Source of the DNA: Aliivibrio sp. 1S175
GTDB lineage: Bacteria; Pseudomonadota; Gammaproteobacteria; Enterobacterales; Vibrionaceae
Direction: 5' to 3'
DNA length: 64,000 nucleotides
Assembly (NCBI RefSeq): GCF_001690985.1
Contig: NZ_MAJS01000023.1
Location: 19,431 to 83,430, forward strand
The notes under the pieces were generated by a model, which saw only the letters and a program-made list of their open reading frames with translations, was not told where the DNA came from and did no database searches. The translations under genes were made by a program, and so were the position numbers. Below are positions 37,570 to 46,450 of the stretch, in pieces (within the stretch, counting starts at the first letter, position 1; each line of letters opens with the position of its first letter).

Positions 37570-38901
37570 TTAGTTTATATAATGAACGCTAGACTCTGCT
37601 ACTACGATATTCTGACTTATCACAACTCTATTACGACCGGCATTTTTTGCTTTATATAAAGCATCATCCGCTCGTGCAATGACTTCTGTAATTCGTTCGT
37701 TTTTCATTTCAGCCACCCCAAAACTACTGGTTAAGGGTTCATTATGACACCATAAATGATGTTCAATTGTATGGCGGATCTGCTCTGCTTTTTCAGCAGC
37801 TTCTACTAAATTATGATTTGGGCTGAAAACAATAAACTCCTCCCCTCCCCAGCGGACCAAAAAGTCTGTACTTTTGATAGCTCCCGTAATGACCAATACA
37901 AACTCTCTTAATATATCATCGCCGGTTTGATGGCCTAATTCATCGTTAACCTTTTTGAAATAATCAATATCAATATAGATAACAGAAAATGTTTGCTTAC
38001 CCCAGCGCACTTGTTGTGACATTCTATCAAGCCAAGCTCTCACCGCGTTTCGGTTTCGTGCTCCTGTTAATGAATCACGATGAGCAAGCTCAGCAAACTC
38101 CACATTTTTTTCTTTTAGGCTGTCATTAAGGTTTTTTAGCCTACCTTCACGATAAGTACTTGCTTTAAGCTTTTTATTAAGCCTTTTCTGTTCATACCAA
38201 ACATAACTCATGATTATTGCTAACCATACGTATAAAATACTTTTGAGTAATGTCGTTTCTTTTATCCAAACGCCACGAAACTCAATGCTATTAATTGTTA
38301 TGTCAAACTCACCATCAGCTACACCCGATGCGGTCGCAATTTCAATAATCGAAATATTAGAAAACTCTGGAGCGGCATGCTCAACAGCTACTTTATAATC
38401 TGCAATCCACCAAGTAAGAACTTGGAAGTCTGATAAATCAATCTCTTTTGGTCCAGTATTAAAACCAGGCTCATACTCAATACCGTTAAACTTTAGTGAT
38501 GCTGCATCATTTCTTTTTGTATAAGCGGGGTTACTGTTACGCAAATAGACACGTAAACGGCCGTTAGGATCTGTACTTTTATAATCAATATCTAACACTA
38601 ATTTTGAATAATCAGAGAGATCTATTCCTTTAAAAATGCTGTCTGAAAGGTGAATAGCCGCCTCACAATAAGGCCAAGGATAGTTACCCCTTTTTAGTTC
38701 ACATATTAAATTTGGTTGTCCATTACCATCAACAAGTCTTGATTCACTAATACCACCCACCTTAGTATCGTCAGCGGCATAATATGCATGCATATTTGGG
38801 CTAATCGTTATCGTTTTTGTATCACCGTAAAAATGATACCAAGTTAGGATACCAATAGAGAAAATTAACATCCCTATTGTGATTTTTTGAAGTACTCGCA
38901 T
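37570..38901 (-). CDS. Diguanylate cyclase with periplasmic sensor
   Basis: 443 aa. N-terminal membrane segment, a ~180-residue periplasmic domain resembling CIA30/galactose-binding folds (YSKLVLDIDYKSTDPNGRLR, YLRNSNPAYTKRND), a second membrane segment (LLKSILYVWLAIIMSYVWY), a short coiled coil, then a GGDEF domain: DSLTGARNRNAVRAWLDRM, IDIDYFKKVNDELGHQTGDD and RWGGEEF. The active-site motif is intact, so c-di-GMP synthesis is expected. The inhibitory I-site, normally RxxD five residues earlier, reads KSTD, so product inhibition may be weak. The periplasmic ligand is unknown. Confidence 0.9.
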   Translation of the reverse strand: MRVLQKITIGMLIFSIGILTWYHFYGDTKTITISPNMHAYYAADDTKVGGISESRLVDGNGQPNLICELKRGNYPWPYCEAAIHLSDSIFKGIDLSDYSKLVLDIDYKSTDPNGRLRVYLRNSNPAYTKRNDAASLKFNGIEYEPGFNTGPKEIDLSDFQVLTWWIADYKVAVEHAAPEFSNISIIEIATASGVADGEFDITINSIEFRGVWIKETTLLKSILYVWLAIIMSYVWYEQKRLNKKLKASTYREGRLKNLNDSLKEKNVEFAELAHRDSLTGARNRNAVRAWLDRMSQQVRWGKQTFSVIYIDIDYFKKVNDELGHQTGDDILREFVLVITGAIKSTDFLVRWGGEEFIVFSPNHNLVEAAEKAEQIRHTIEHHLWCHNEPLTSSFGVAEMKNERITEVIARADDALYKAKNAGRNRVVISQNIVVAESSVHYIN

Positions 38902-39202
38902 AGTGATCCTTTATACAAGCGTTTAAATCATAAGACACTCGTCTCAAAAAAATAATAACCCACTTAATTTTCATCGCAAAGTAATATCGTTAAAGTAATC
39001 CGTTAATCATTAATATTCAGCTTATTTTATGACAAAGTTCAAAAAACACATGGCTATAATTCACAAGTTGCAACATTGGATCGCAAAAATTAACTCATTG
39101 ATTTTATAGTCAAGATAATGACTGCTCGTTATATCATTGACGAAAAAATAGAATTCATAGCTAAATAAACCAGGCCATATTTATCTGACATAATTTATAC
39201 AT
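38902..39202. other. Intergenic, GGDEF gene / mipA-like terminator
   Basis: About 300 AT-rich bases upstream of the cyclase, on its promoter side. I see no open frame, strong repeat or RNA motif. It should contain the cyclase promoter. Confidence 0.4.
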
Positions 39203-39234
39203 ATAAAAAAGCGCCGTATTAAAAATACAGCGCT
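39203..39234 (-). terminator. Terminator of the MipA/OmpV gene
   Basis: On the minus strand AGCGCTGTATT and AATACGGCGCT pair (one G-T pair) and are followed by TTTTTT. Confidence 0.85.
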
Positions 39235-39256
39235 ATTTTATATTTAGTCGAATAAT

Positions 39257-40612
39257 TTAAATATCGAATTGAACATAGATACTGTTGTAGTTACTGCCGC
39301 CTTTAATCCTGCCATATTGGGATGAATTTTCAAAAATAGCTGAACGGTGGTGAATACTATAACCAACCCAGACACCATCAAGATCTCGATGATTAAATAA
39401 ATCGCCTAAATTGACATCAAAAGAGAAATCAAGATAATTTAACAATTTACTTTCTTTATAGCCCTTTTCATCCATTTCAGACTGTTCAATATAGGAAACA
39501 TGGTTAATGTACGAAAGGCCTTCTGCAACACCAAATCTCCATTTTATTGGCCATGGCACAGTTACATAAGCTTTAATTGCGACAACAAATTCAGAACTTA
39601 AATCTTGTACGTCTGATTTCCAATGCTGTACATAACCTGGAGTCAAGTAAAGGTCTATCGGCAAAGAAAACAACTCATCTGTTAAAGGTAATCCATAAAA
39701 CACAGACGTCATTTGATTATTGTAAGGATCTTTTTCTGTATCTAAATTAATAATATCGCCGATATTTGAAGGAGTCGCCCACCCATGTGCGATTCGTAAA
39801 TACGGCTTATTTTTAATGTCTTTTCGGGAAGAAGTACCGCTATCGGTAAAAAAGCCCACCCCTAAGAAATATTCAAATTCCCAACGATTATCAATATATT
39901 CACTGCTATAGGCACTATCATCTAAACGAGAGACATAACTTCCTCCCAGAAGATATAAATTAGACGTAACATGGTAGCGAGACATAAAACCCGCTTTCAC
40001 ATCAACTCCTGCACTTAATCTGTCGTTAGTATCGTCATTTAAACCATAATAATAATTATTAAACTCGGCTTCTTTCCATCGAGTTTCAATACTTGGATTA
40101 AACCACCAGTCACCAGACTCAATTTCCGCACCTAATGTGAAATTCATATAAGCACGAAACTCAGGATCAACCATTAGCTCTGAATCAAAAAACCACTCAT
40201 CGTCAATATGGTAACGAACTTGAAAACCGGTATCGACAACATCTCCACCCGCTTGATTTTGAACTTCCTTAGGGAGATCAAAATAACGAAGTCTCATCAA
40301 GGCACTTAATTGCCATTCACTTTCTTGATATAAAAAAACGCCGCCTTCCATACCATTAATAAATACATAATCATTCTCAAAAAACATCATCGGTATAAAC
40401 GTTGATACTGTTTCAGTGTCCGTTTCATAAGGAATACTGGCCGTCCTAACGACCCCAGCGATACCCCACTGCTTTTCTTTTTCTGTAGAAGAGCTCCCAA
40501 TGATCCCTTTAGCATTCTTATTATCAATCGTCTCGGCATTAGCCCAGCTAACAAGAAAAAATGAGATAATAAAAAGAAGTGTCGGGTTCAAATTAAAAAT
40601 GTACTTATGCAA
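39257..40612 (-). CDS. MipA/OmpV-family outer-membrane protein
   Basis: 451 aa. Signal peptide ends VSWANA|ETID. The mature protein is rich in alternating aromatic strands ending in a C-terminal Phe/Ile strand (YNSIYVQFDI), typical of an outer-membrane barrel. The N-terminal pattern GIAGVVRTASIPYET, FIPMMFFENDYVFINGMEGG matches the MipA/OmpV family, whose members serve as scaffolds for lytic enzymes or as osmo-regulated porin-like proteins. At 451 aa it is longer than OmpV (about 270). Own terminator; exact role unknown. Confidence 0.78.
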   Translation of the reverse strand: MHKYIFNLNPTLLFIISFFLVSWANAETIDNKNAKGIIGSSSTEKEKQWGIAGVVRTASIPYETDTETVSTFIPMMFFENDYVFINGMEGGVFLYQESEWQLSALMRLRYFDLPKEVQNQAGGDVVDTGFQVRYHIDDEWFFDSELMVDPEFRAYMNFTLGAEIESGDWWFNPSIETRWKEAEFNNYYYGLNDDTNDRLSAGVDVKAGFMSRYHVTSNLYLLGGSYVSRLDDSAYSSEYIDNRWEFEYFLGVGFFTDSGTSSRKDIKNKPYLRIAHGWATPSNIGDIINLDTEKDPYNNQMTSVFYGLPLTDELFSLPIDLYLTPGYVQHWKSDVQDLSSEFVVAIKAYVTVPWPIKWRFGVAEGLSYINHVSYIEQSEMDEKGYKESKLLNYLDFSFDVNLGDLFNHRDLDGVWVGYSIHHRSAIFENSSQYGRIKGGSNYNSIYVQFDI

Positions 40613-40748
40613 AAGGATTCTCTAGATTAAATTAATGGTAAAAAAACAAACGCTTTAAGTAATTGAACTAAATATCGTTTCAATCACCTTTAAAATTTAA
40701 GTATAGTGTTACTACTAATGAATACTACTCCACATATTGAGAATCAAT

Positions 40749-41102
40749 GTGCAAATTTCTGAATTAATTAAATGCTTACAAGATATTCAAGCGACTCATG
40801 ATGATGATCTTGAAGTCGTTACTGGAGAAGAATGGTTCCCAGAACAGCTATTAGCCTCAAATGTTCAACATAATATGACTTTTTTACAATTTGACCGTAT
40901 GCCTAGTGATATACCAGTAGAAATTGACGCTCGTGGTTTTCTAGAACATGAAGAGTTACTGATTAAGACACTTATAAATAATGTTATCTTTAGTGAATTA
41001 GAGCCTGAAGCAATGGTCGAAAAACTAACATCAATGCTTATTTTTAGTCATGAAAATATCAGTTCAGATGTGATTGAACATTTCAACCAAGCAGAAAAGT
41101 AA
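40749..41102 (+). CDS. Hypothetical protein (117 aa)
   Basis: A soluble, acidic protein starting at a GTG at 40749 (MQISELIKCLQDIQATHDDD...), with GAGA six bases upstream; the frame is open back to a TTG at 40737 that overlaps that site. It has the helical start QISELIKCLQDIQ and a LEVVTGEEWFPEQLLAS segment. I do not recognise a family. It lies between the MipA/OmpV gene (divergent) and the ECF importer (convergent), with a shared hairpin terminator right after its stop. Confidence 0.6.
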   Translation: MQISELIKCLQDIQATHDDDLEVVTGEEWFPEQLLASNVQHNMTFLQFDRMPSDIPVEIDARGFLEHEELLIKTLINNVIFSELEPEAMVEKLTSMLIFSHENISSDVIEHFNQAEK

Positions 41103-41130
41103 AAAGTAGGCCACGCTGCCTACTTTTATT
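41103..41130. terminator. Convergent terminator, hypothetical gene / ecfT
   Basis: AAAGTAGGC (41103-41111), loop, GCCTACTTT (41118-41126), T-run on both strands. Confidence 0.88.
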
Positions 41131-41153
41131 ATCTCTTTATCTTATTTATGGTA

Positions 41154-41996
41154 TTAATTGAATGGATACCAAAATAGCGACGTCTCAAACACTCGCTTTA
41201 TAATCGCTAATACCACAATAACGAATAACCCTAACATAATCACTTTATCTGTTTTAGTTATCGCTTTTTCACTAAACCACGTTCGACTTTTCCCTCGACC
41301 AAAACCTCTCAATACCATTGCATTTGATATTTCATCTGCTCTGTCTAAACTAGAAAAAATCAGTGGTCCTAATATCTTTGCTATATTACTAATTCGTGTA
41401 AATACGGGAACATTCTTCGATAAATCAACACCACGGGCCTGCTGTGCGTGCATAATATTTATAAAGTCACTTTTAACTTCAGGCAAGTATCGTAACGTTA
41501 AGCTAACCGCATAAGCTATTTTATAAGGTAGACCAAGACGATGTAAGCTTGCTGCAAACTCTGTTGGGTGTGTTGTAAATACAAATACCAAAGCAATTGG
41601 GAACATACTAAAGTACTTTAACGTTACTGTTACTAAATAAAATAAGGTCTCTTGAGTAATTGCATAACTACCAAAGATAGGCAATAAAACAGTCGTAGAA
41701 CCCAACAATTCATTCCCTTGATTTGGCGCAAGTAAAAACATAAATACAGCATTCATACTTAATACAGTTGCAGTGCCAATCAAAAGAGGTTTATACGCAG
41801 AAAAAGGCACCTTCGTCTCTTTCAATAAATATAAACCGATCAGTATTAAGGGAATAATAATTCGCAAATCAAATGTGGTTAATACAACCGTTATCCATGT
41901 AATAAACAACAAAAACTTAGTCACACCATTTAACTGGTGTAACCAAGTACCAAGATCCACATAGTTAATACCAAAACTTTGCTTATTAGTGGACAT
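41154..41996 (-). CDS. ECF transporter membrane subunit EcfT
   Basis: 280 aa from the ATG at 41996, preceded by GAG about eight bases upstream; an earlier ATG at 42023 would overlap the ATPase gene by 38 bases. Five or six membrane helices (FLLFITWITVVLTTFDLRII, YFSMFPIALVFVFTTHPTEF) and the EcfT coupling motif: HAQQARGVDL (A-R-G box 1) and SNAMVLRGFGRG (box 2), which bind the ATPase dimer. EcfT links the substrate-binding S protein to ATP hydrolysis. Overlaps the ATPase stop, so it is translationally coupled, and it closes the three-gene operon. Confidence 0.9.
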   Translation of the reverse strand: MSTNKQSFGINYVDLGTWLHQLNGVTKFLLFITWITVVLTTFDLRIIIPLILIGLYLLKETKVPFSAYKPLLIGTATVLSMNAVFMFLLAPNQGNELLGSTTVLLPIFGSYAITQETLFYLVTVTLKYFSMFPIALVFVFTTHPTEFAASLHRLGLPYKIAYAVSLTLRYLPEVKSDFINIMHAQQARGVDLSKNVPVFTRISNIAKILGPLIFSSLDRADEISNAMVLRGFGRGKSRTWFSEKAITKTDKVIMLGLFVIVVLAIIKRVFETSLFWYPFN

Positions 41997-43695
41997 TTTG
42001 TTTACTCTCATGCTCTGCTGCAATAAATTGCTGTATAAATCCTGTAATATTTTCTATCTCTAACTTTTCAGCTAATTGATACAAACTTGTCACTGTTAGA
42101 TTTGCTTTATTAAGTAATTCGGGTTGACTGAAAACGTTAATCACAGCTTGATCGGCGATACATTGACTGTCAGCAATAACAATCGCTCGAGTTGTATGTT
42201 CTAAAACTAAATGCATGTCATGAGAAATAATAATGACCGTTAAACCTAGCTTTTGGTTTAATTGATTAATAAATTCAAGCATCGAAGTGTAATTCTTGTA
42301 GTCTTGCCCTGCTGTTGGTTCATCTAGAATCAGTAATTCCGGCTCCAAAACTAAGATAGAAGCAATCGTCACTCGTTTTTTCTGCCCATAACTTAATGCA
42401 TCAATTGGCCAATGACGAAAACGACTTAATCCACATAGCTCTAACGCATTAAGGACTTTCTCTTCAATTTGAGTTTCAGATAACCCACAATTCACTAAAC
42501 CAAAAGCAACTTCATCATAAATCATGTGATGAGATATCATATGATTCGGATTTTGAAGAACAACACCTACCTTCTTAGAGCGCTCATAAATAGAAAGATC
42601 AGCTAAATCTTGTCCATTTAATAAAATAGCCCCTTGGTCTGGAGATAAAACACCCATAACAAGTTTAGTAATCGTTGATTTGCCCGATCCATTTTTACCA
42701 AGGATTGAAACAAATTCACCTTTATTTACTATAAAAGATATATTTTCTAAGGCATTCACTTCATTGTCATACGAATACGTAAGTCCATTAACACTCAGCA
42801 ACGGATTATCGATTTCAGATTGAATTGGTGTCGTATCCATATTTTTAAACCAAGCAGATACCGCTGGTTTTATTACATCAACAGGAATTTCTGATAAATT
42901 CGCAATATTGGGTACCATTGAAAGATCCAATCTACATTGCTTCAATAACGATACGTATAATGGCTCTCTGATCCCATGCTTAGTTAATAGCGTCGATTGA
43001 ATTAATGTATCAGGACTCATATCTGCAACGATTTCGCCGTGATCCATCAGTATAATACGATCGACTGAGCGATATAATACGTCTTCTAAACGGTGTTCGA
43101 TGATAATGACGGTTTTTCCTCTGCTTTTATGCAGCTCATCAATGATATCAATCGTCGCTTTACCCGTTTTAGGATCAAGACTTGCTAAAGGTTCATCAAA
43201 TAGAAGTAAATCGACATCATCAACCAAGATCCCGCCTAATGATACTCGTTGCTTTTGACCACCACTTAGATCATAAGGTGATTTATTTAATAACGATTCT
43301 AAATCCACCATTTTTGCAGTATCACGAACAACTGGATACATTTTTGCTCGTGAAACCATTTGATTTTCAAGAGCAAAAGCAATGTCTTCACCTACAGTTA
43401 ATCCCACAAACTGGCTGTCTGTGTCTTGTAGTACGGTTCCTACATTTTCCGTGTATTGTTCTATTTTCCAGTCAGAAACATCGTTACCATTAAGGTAAAG
43501 TTGACCTTCAACTTCACCTTTTATCGTATGCGGAATAAGGCCATTTAAGCATTGGCCTAATGTTGACTTTCCGCTGCCGCTAGGGCCGACAATTAAAATC
43601 TTTTCTCCTTGCTCTATCCTTAGATTGATATTTTTAAGCGTCGGCTTATCCTGTGACGCATATCGAAAAGAGAAGTTTGAAAAGGTTACGCTCAT
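41986..43695 (-). CDS. ECF transporter double ATPase (EcfA1-A2 fusion)
   Basis: 569 aa with two complete ABC ATPase domains in tandem. Domain 1: Walker [10 protein letters not shown], signature LSGGQKQR, Walker B DLLLFDEPLASLDP. Domain 2 (about 300-560): GKNGSGKST, signature LSYGQKKR, LLILDEPTAGQD. Both ATP sites look usable; the second signature has Tyr for Gly. Most ECF systems use two separate ATPases; the fused form is also known. It drives uptake of the vitamin bound by the S component encoded just upstream (3-base gap). Confidence 0.92.
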   Translation of the reverse strand: MSVTFSNFSFRYASQDKPTLKNINLRIEQGEKILIVGPSGSGKSTLGQCLNGLIPHTIKGEVEGQLYLNGNDVSDWKIEQYTENVGTVLQDTDSQFVGLTVGEDIAFALENQMVSRAKMYPVVRDTAKMVDLESLLNKSPYDLSGGQKQRVSLGGILVDDVDLLLFDEPLASLDPKTGKATIDIIDELHKSRGKTVIIIEHRLEDVLYRSVDRIILMDHGEIVADMSPDTLIQSTLLTKHGIREPLYVSLLKQCRLDLSMVPNIANLSEIPVDVIKPAVSAWFKNMDTTPIQSEIDNPLLSVNGLTYSYDNEVNALENISFIVNKGEFVSILGKNGSGKSTITKLVMGVLSPDQGAILLNGQDLADLSIYERSKKVGVVLQNPNHMISHHMIYDEVAFGLVNCGLSETQIEEKVLNALELCGLSRFRHWPIDALSYGQKKRVTIASILVLEPELLILDEPTAGQDYKNYTSMLEFINQLNQKLGLTVIIISHDMHLVLEHTTRAIVIADSQCIADQAVINVFSQPELLNKANLTVTSLYQLAEKLEIENITGFIQQFIAAEHESKQNVH

Positions 43696-43698
43696 TAA

Positions 43699-44250
43699 TT
43701 ATGGCGCCTCAGTTAGGTTTGTACTTTGTTTTTTACGTTTTGCTAGGTTAGTCAAAATTAAATAACCAACAATCGCAATCAAGGCCGTGTTGCCTGCAGC
43801 AATAATACAAAGTTGAGTAAATACTTTCGCAAATGGTTCAGCGTATAACACCGTATCTAAGAATGCAGAGGTGCCATAGCCAATAACATTACCCACAAAA
43901 GCCAATACTACAAATATTAGAAAATCTTTCTTATCAAAAAAACCTACTTCGATACGGTTTTTAGTTATGATCGGGAATAAACCAATGATCATCCCAACAA
44001 TACCAGAACCTAATACCCAAGTAAGCCAAACTCCCCAACCTGCAAATAAATCTGTCACCCAGTGACCAATAAAACCGACTAAGAATCCAACAATTGGGCC
44101 GTACAATACTGAAAATAAAGCAAGAACAGCCATAGCAGGTTTTAGTGTTGTATTCGCAAACACAGGAATACCAAACATAGGTAAGCCACCGATGCCATAT
44201 AAAGCAGCACCAATAGCAATAACAACAACAGTTTTAGCAGAAAGGTTCAT
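43699..44250 (-). CDS. ECF transporter S component, UPF0397 family
   Basis: 183 aa, six hydrophobic segments. The N-terminus ([20 protein letters not shown]) and the [20 protein letters not shown] and [20 protein letters not shown] stretches match the UPF0397 group of ECF substrate-binding subunits. The ligand of this group is not settled, with riboflavin-type and thiamine-type annotations both used. No FMN or TPP riboswitch is visible upstream, so the genome context does not decide. First gene of the operon. Confidence 0.85.
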   Translation of the reverse strand: MNLSAKTVVVIAIGAALYGIGGLPMFGIPVFANTTLKPAMAVLALFSVLYGPIVGFLVGFIGHWVTDLFAGWGVWLTWVLGSGIVGMIIGLFPIITKNRIEVGFFDKKDFLIFVVLAFVGNVIGYGTSAFLDTVLYAEPFAKVFTQLCIIAAGNTALIAIVGYLILTNLAKRKKQSTNLTEAP

Positions 44251-44610
44251 AACGTTCGCCTTGAAGCAAAAGTGATATAGGAAGAAAGGCGCGTATTATA
44301 CAGTAACTCGAGCGGTTTGGAAATGTTTACATCTAGACGGCTATTTGTTTTTATACACTCAAATAATCCCATAAATTTAATATGTTATCTCTTACTGACT
44401 TATTACTTACGTCTGGTTAAATTCCCACCGAGTATTTAGCCAATAATTACGTATATACCAGACACTATCCCTAAATATAAGACCAGATAAGCAAATGATT
44501 TTACGTCTTCAAAATAAGCGGTCATATTTATAAATACAACAAAGTTTAGTGCTGCAGATACTTTTCATTATCCTCCCTTAGAGAGCAAGAAGGAGAAACT
44601 AAATAGACAT
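44251..44610. promoter_or_regulatory. Intergenic with ECF operon promoter
   Basis: 360 bases. On the minus strand TATAAT lies at 44295-44300, about 45 bases before the ECF start, with a weak -35 (TTTCCA) 17 bases away. A 6-base inverted repeat GTCTGG/CCAGAC (44411 and 44458) is of uncertain meaning. The rest shows nothing I can name. Confidence 0.5.
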
Positions 44611-44645
44611 AAAAAAAGGCTCATCATTTCTGATGAGCCTTTAAA
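44611..44645 (-). terminator. Terminator of the Leu-Cys tRNA operon
   Basis: AAAGGCTCATCA-GAAA-TGATGAGCCTTT on the minus strand followed by TTTT; perfect 12-bp stem just after the last tRNA-Leu. Confidence 0.92.
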
Positions 44646-44650
44646 AAAGA

Positions 44651-44737
44651 TGGTGCCCCGGGCCGGACTTGAACCGGCACAGCGCGAACGCCGAGGGATT
44701 TTAAATCCCTTGTGTCTACCAATTCCACCACCAGGGC
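44651..44737 (-). tRNA. tRNA-Leu (TAA), copy 1
   Basis: 87 bases with encoded CCA. Acceptor GCCCTGG pairs with CCGGGGC. Anticodon TAA in GGGATTTAAAATCCC; long variable arm CGGCGTTCGCGCTG as expected for Leu. Identical in sequence to the second copy at 44979. Confidence 0.98.
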
Positions 44738-44854
44738 ACGCAATTTCTCGCGATGCTTCTAACCATGCTCTCTATTTAAAGAGGGTTGACACCATCTGTA
44801 ATTACCGCCGAAGCCGTAACTTTTAATTCTTTCATTCCACTTACTAGAAGTAAA

Positions 44855-44928
44855 TGGAGGCGCCTCCCGGAATCGAACCGAGGTTCACGGATTTGCAATC
44901 CGCTGCATAACCACTCTGCCAAGGCGCC
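44855..44928 (-). tRNA. tRNA-Cys (GCA), copy 1
   Basis: 74 bases with encoded CCA. Acceptor GGCGCCT/AGGCGCC, anticodon GCA in GGATTGCAAATCC. Differs from copy 2 by one base in the D-loop (GGTTATGC versus GGCTATGC). Confidence 0.98.
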
Positions 44929-44978
44929 AATATTTTCACTTACTTTTTATACAACTGATATCAATTGTATAAAATAGA

Positions 44979-45065
44979 TGGTGCCCCGGGCCGGACTTGA
45001 ACCGGCACAGCGCGAACGCCGAGGGATTTTAAATCCCTTGTGTCTACCAATTCCACCACCAGGGC
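44979..45065 (-). tRNA. tRNA-Leu (TAA), copy 2
   Basis: 87 bases with encoded CCA, same sequence as copy 1, part of the duplicated Leu-Cys unit. Anticodon TAA. Confidence 0.98.
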
Positions 45066-45183
45066 ACGCAATTTCTCGCGATGCTTCTAACCATGCTCTC
45101 TATTTAAAAGAGGGTTGACACCATCTGTAATTACCGCCGAAGCCGTAATTTTTAATTCTTGTATTCCACTTACTAGAAGTAAA

Positions 45184-45257
45184 TGGAGGCGCCTCCCGGA
45201 ATCGAACCGAGGTTCACGGATTTGCAATCCGCTGCATAGCCACTCTGCCAAGGCGCC
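45184..45257 (-). tRNA. tRNA-Cys (GCA), copy 2
   Basis: 74 bases with encoded CCA, first gene of the tRNA operon in transcription order. One-base D-loop difference from copy 1. Anticodon GCA. Confidence 0.98.
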
Positions 45258-45276
45258 GTATCTGTTTACGGGGCTT

Positions 45277-45304
45277 AATGTAACTGATTTAAAAAAAGTG
45301 TCAA
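45277..45304 (-). promoter_or_regulatory. Promoter of the Cys-Leu tRNA operon
   Basis: On the minus strand TTGACA (45304-45299), 16-base spacer, TACATT (45282-45277), then a G/C-rich AAGCCCC discriminator as is usual for growth-rate-controlled stable RNA promoters. The first tRNA-Cys starts 19 bases after the -10. Confidence 0.85.
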
Positions 45305-45386
45305 ATAAAAAATTGCATTTAACACTTCGTTTGTAGACTTTATCGCCAAAACCAGACTAAATCAGTTAAGGTGTTGAAAAAACAAT

Positions 45387-46331
45387 CTATTTAGGGCGCC
45401 ACACTTTAATTTCTGATTGAGGTTTACCCTGCTCTTTACGATCATTTTTTCTTTTAGGTGCGGAGTTACCAAAACGTTCTTCTTTCGCTTTTTCACGACG
45501 CTTTTCATTAAATGTATTATTCGAGTGATGATTACGGCCCGAACTCGCTTTTTTCATCACACGTACTTTACCATCAATTTCTTGAACTTTACGTGATGCT
45601 TCTTCTGTCTTACTTGACGTTCCGATCATATTATTAATCTGTTCCATTTCAGGTTCAGTCAAATAACGCCATTCACCAGAGGATAATCCACCTAAATCAA
45701 TATTCATGATACGTACGCGTTTTAGTTTAAATACTTCATAATCTAAGTATTCACACATACGACGGATTTGACGGTTAAGCCCTTGAGTTAAGGTAATCCG
45801 AAAAACAAAGCGAGATTCTTGCTCGATTTTACATGGTAAAGTAATGGTATCTAAAATAGGTACACCCGCTGCCATCTGAGTTAAAAATTCATCAGTGATC
45901 GGTTTATCTACTCGTACTACATACTCTTTCTCATGCGCATTACCTGCACGAAGAATTTTATTAACGATATCCCCATCGCTGGTTAAAAAGATCAAGCCAT
46001 CCGACGGTTTATCTAAGCGACCAATTGGGAAAATACGTTGTTTATGATTAATATAATCAACAATATTGCCTTCAACATGACGCTCTGTTGTACACGTGAT
46101 ACCAACTGGCTTATTGAATGCAATGTAAATACGTTCTTGCTTCTCTTTTAATGGTTTTCCATCAACCAGAACTTCATCACCGTCAGCAACTTTAGTTCCC
46201 ATTTCAGGTAACTTGCCATTAATAGTAATACGTTGTTGATCAATAAGCTTGTCTGCTTCTCTGCGTGAGCAATAACCCGTATCACTAATGAATTTATTTA
46301 AGCGGGTTAATTTAGGATCTGGTGATGTCAT
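45387..46331 (-). CDS. rluF: 23S rRNA pseudouridine synthase F
   Basis: 314 aa. N-terminal S4 RNA-binding domain ([20 protein letters not shown]), then the RsuA/RluB/E/F catalytic domain with the active Asp in [20 protein letters not shown] (GRLDxxSxG) and [17 protein letters not shown] [20 protein letters not shown]. The C-terminal 80 residues are basic and disordered ([21 protein letters not shown]). RluF isomerises U2604 in 23S rRNA. GAGG lies seven bases upstream of the ATG. E. coli RluF is 290 aa; the excess is in the tail. Confidence 0.92.
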   Translation of the reverse strand: MTSPDPKLTRLNKFISDTGYCSRREADKLIDQQRITINGKLPEMGTKVADGDEVLVDGKPLKEKQERIYIAFNKPVGITCTTERHVEGNIVDYINHKQRIFPIGRLDKPSDGLIFLTSDGDIVNKILRAGNAHEKEYVVRVDKPITDEFLTQMAAGVPILDTITLPCKIEQESRFVFRITLTQGLNRQIRRMCEYLDYEVFKLKRVRIMNIDLGGLSSGEWRYLTEPEMEQINNMIGTSSKTEEASRKVQEIDGKVRVMKKASSGRNHHSNNTFNEKRREKAKEERFGNSAPKRKNDRKEQGKPQSEIKVWRPK

Positions 46332-46385
46332 GATGTACCTCTAAAAAGTGAACAGCCGCAGTGTATCAGAAACGGATAAATATCC

Positions 46386-46423
46386 AATAAAAAAGCACCT
46401 TAACTCAATGTCTAAGGTGCTTT
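46386..46423 (-). terminator. Terminator of the lipoprotein gene
   Basis: AAAGCACCTTA (46392-46402) pairs with TAAGGTGCTTT (46412-46422); the minus strand has TTTTTT after it. Confidence 0.88.
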
Positions 46424-46450
46424 GTTCTTAACGATTAATAGGGTCACCTA

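Larger units (their letters stand above)
44651..45257 (-). repeat. Tandem duplication of a Leu-Cys tRNA unit
   Basis: Two copies of the Leu-spacer-Cys unit, offset by 328-329 bases. The spacer between Leu and Cys (44738-44854 versus 45066-45183) is nearly identical: one inserted A and a few substitutions. The segment between the units (44929-44978) is unique. Confidence 0.95.

Noticed and set aside
44251..44340. A vitamin riboswitch (FMN or TPP) before the ECF operon
   Set aside because: None of the conserved FMN or TPP core sequences are visible between the promoter and the start codon.
44786..45336. Two similar open frames across tRNA genes
   Set aside because: They are antisense to tRNA-Cys genes and are alike only because the tRNA unit is duplicated.
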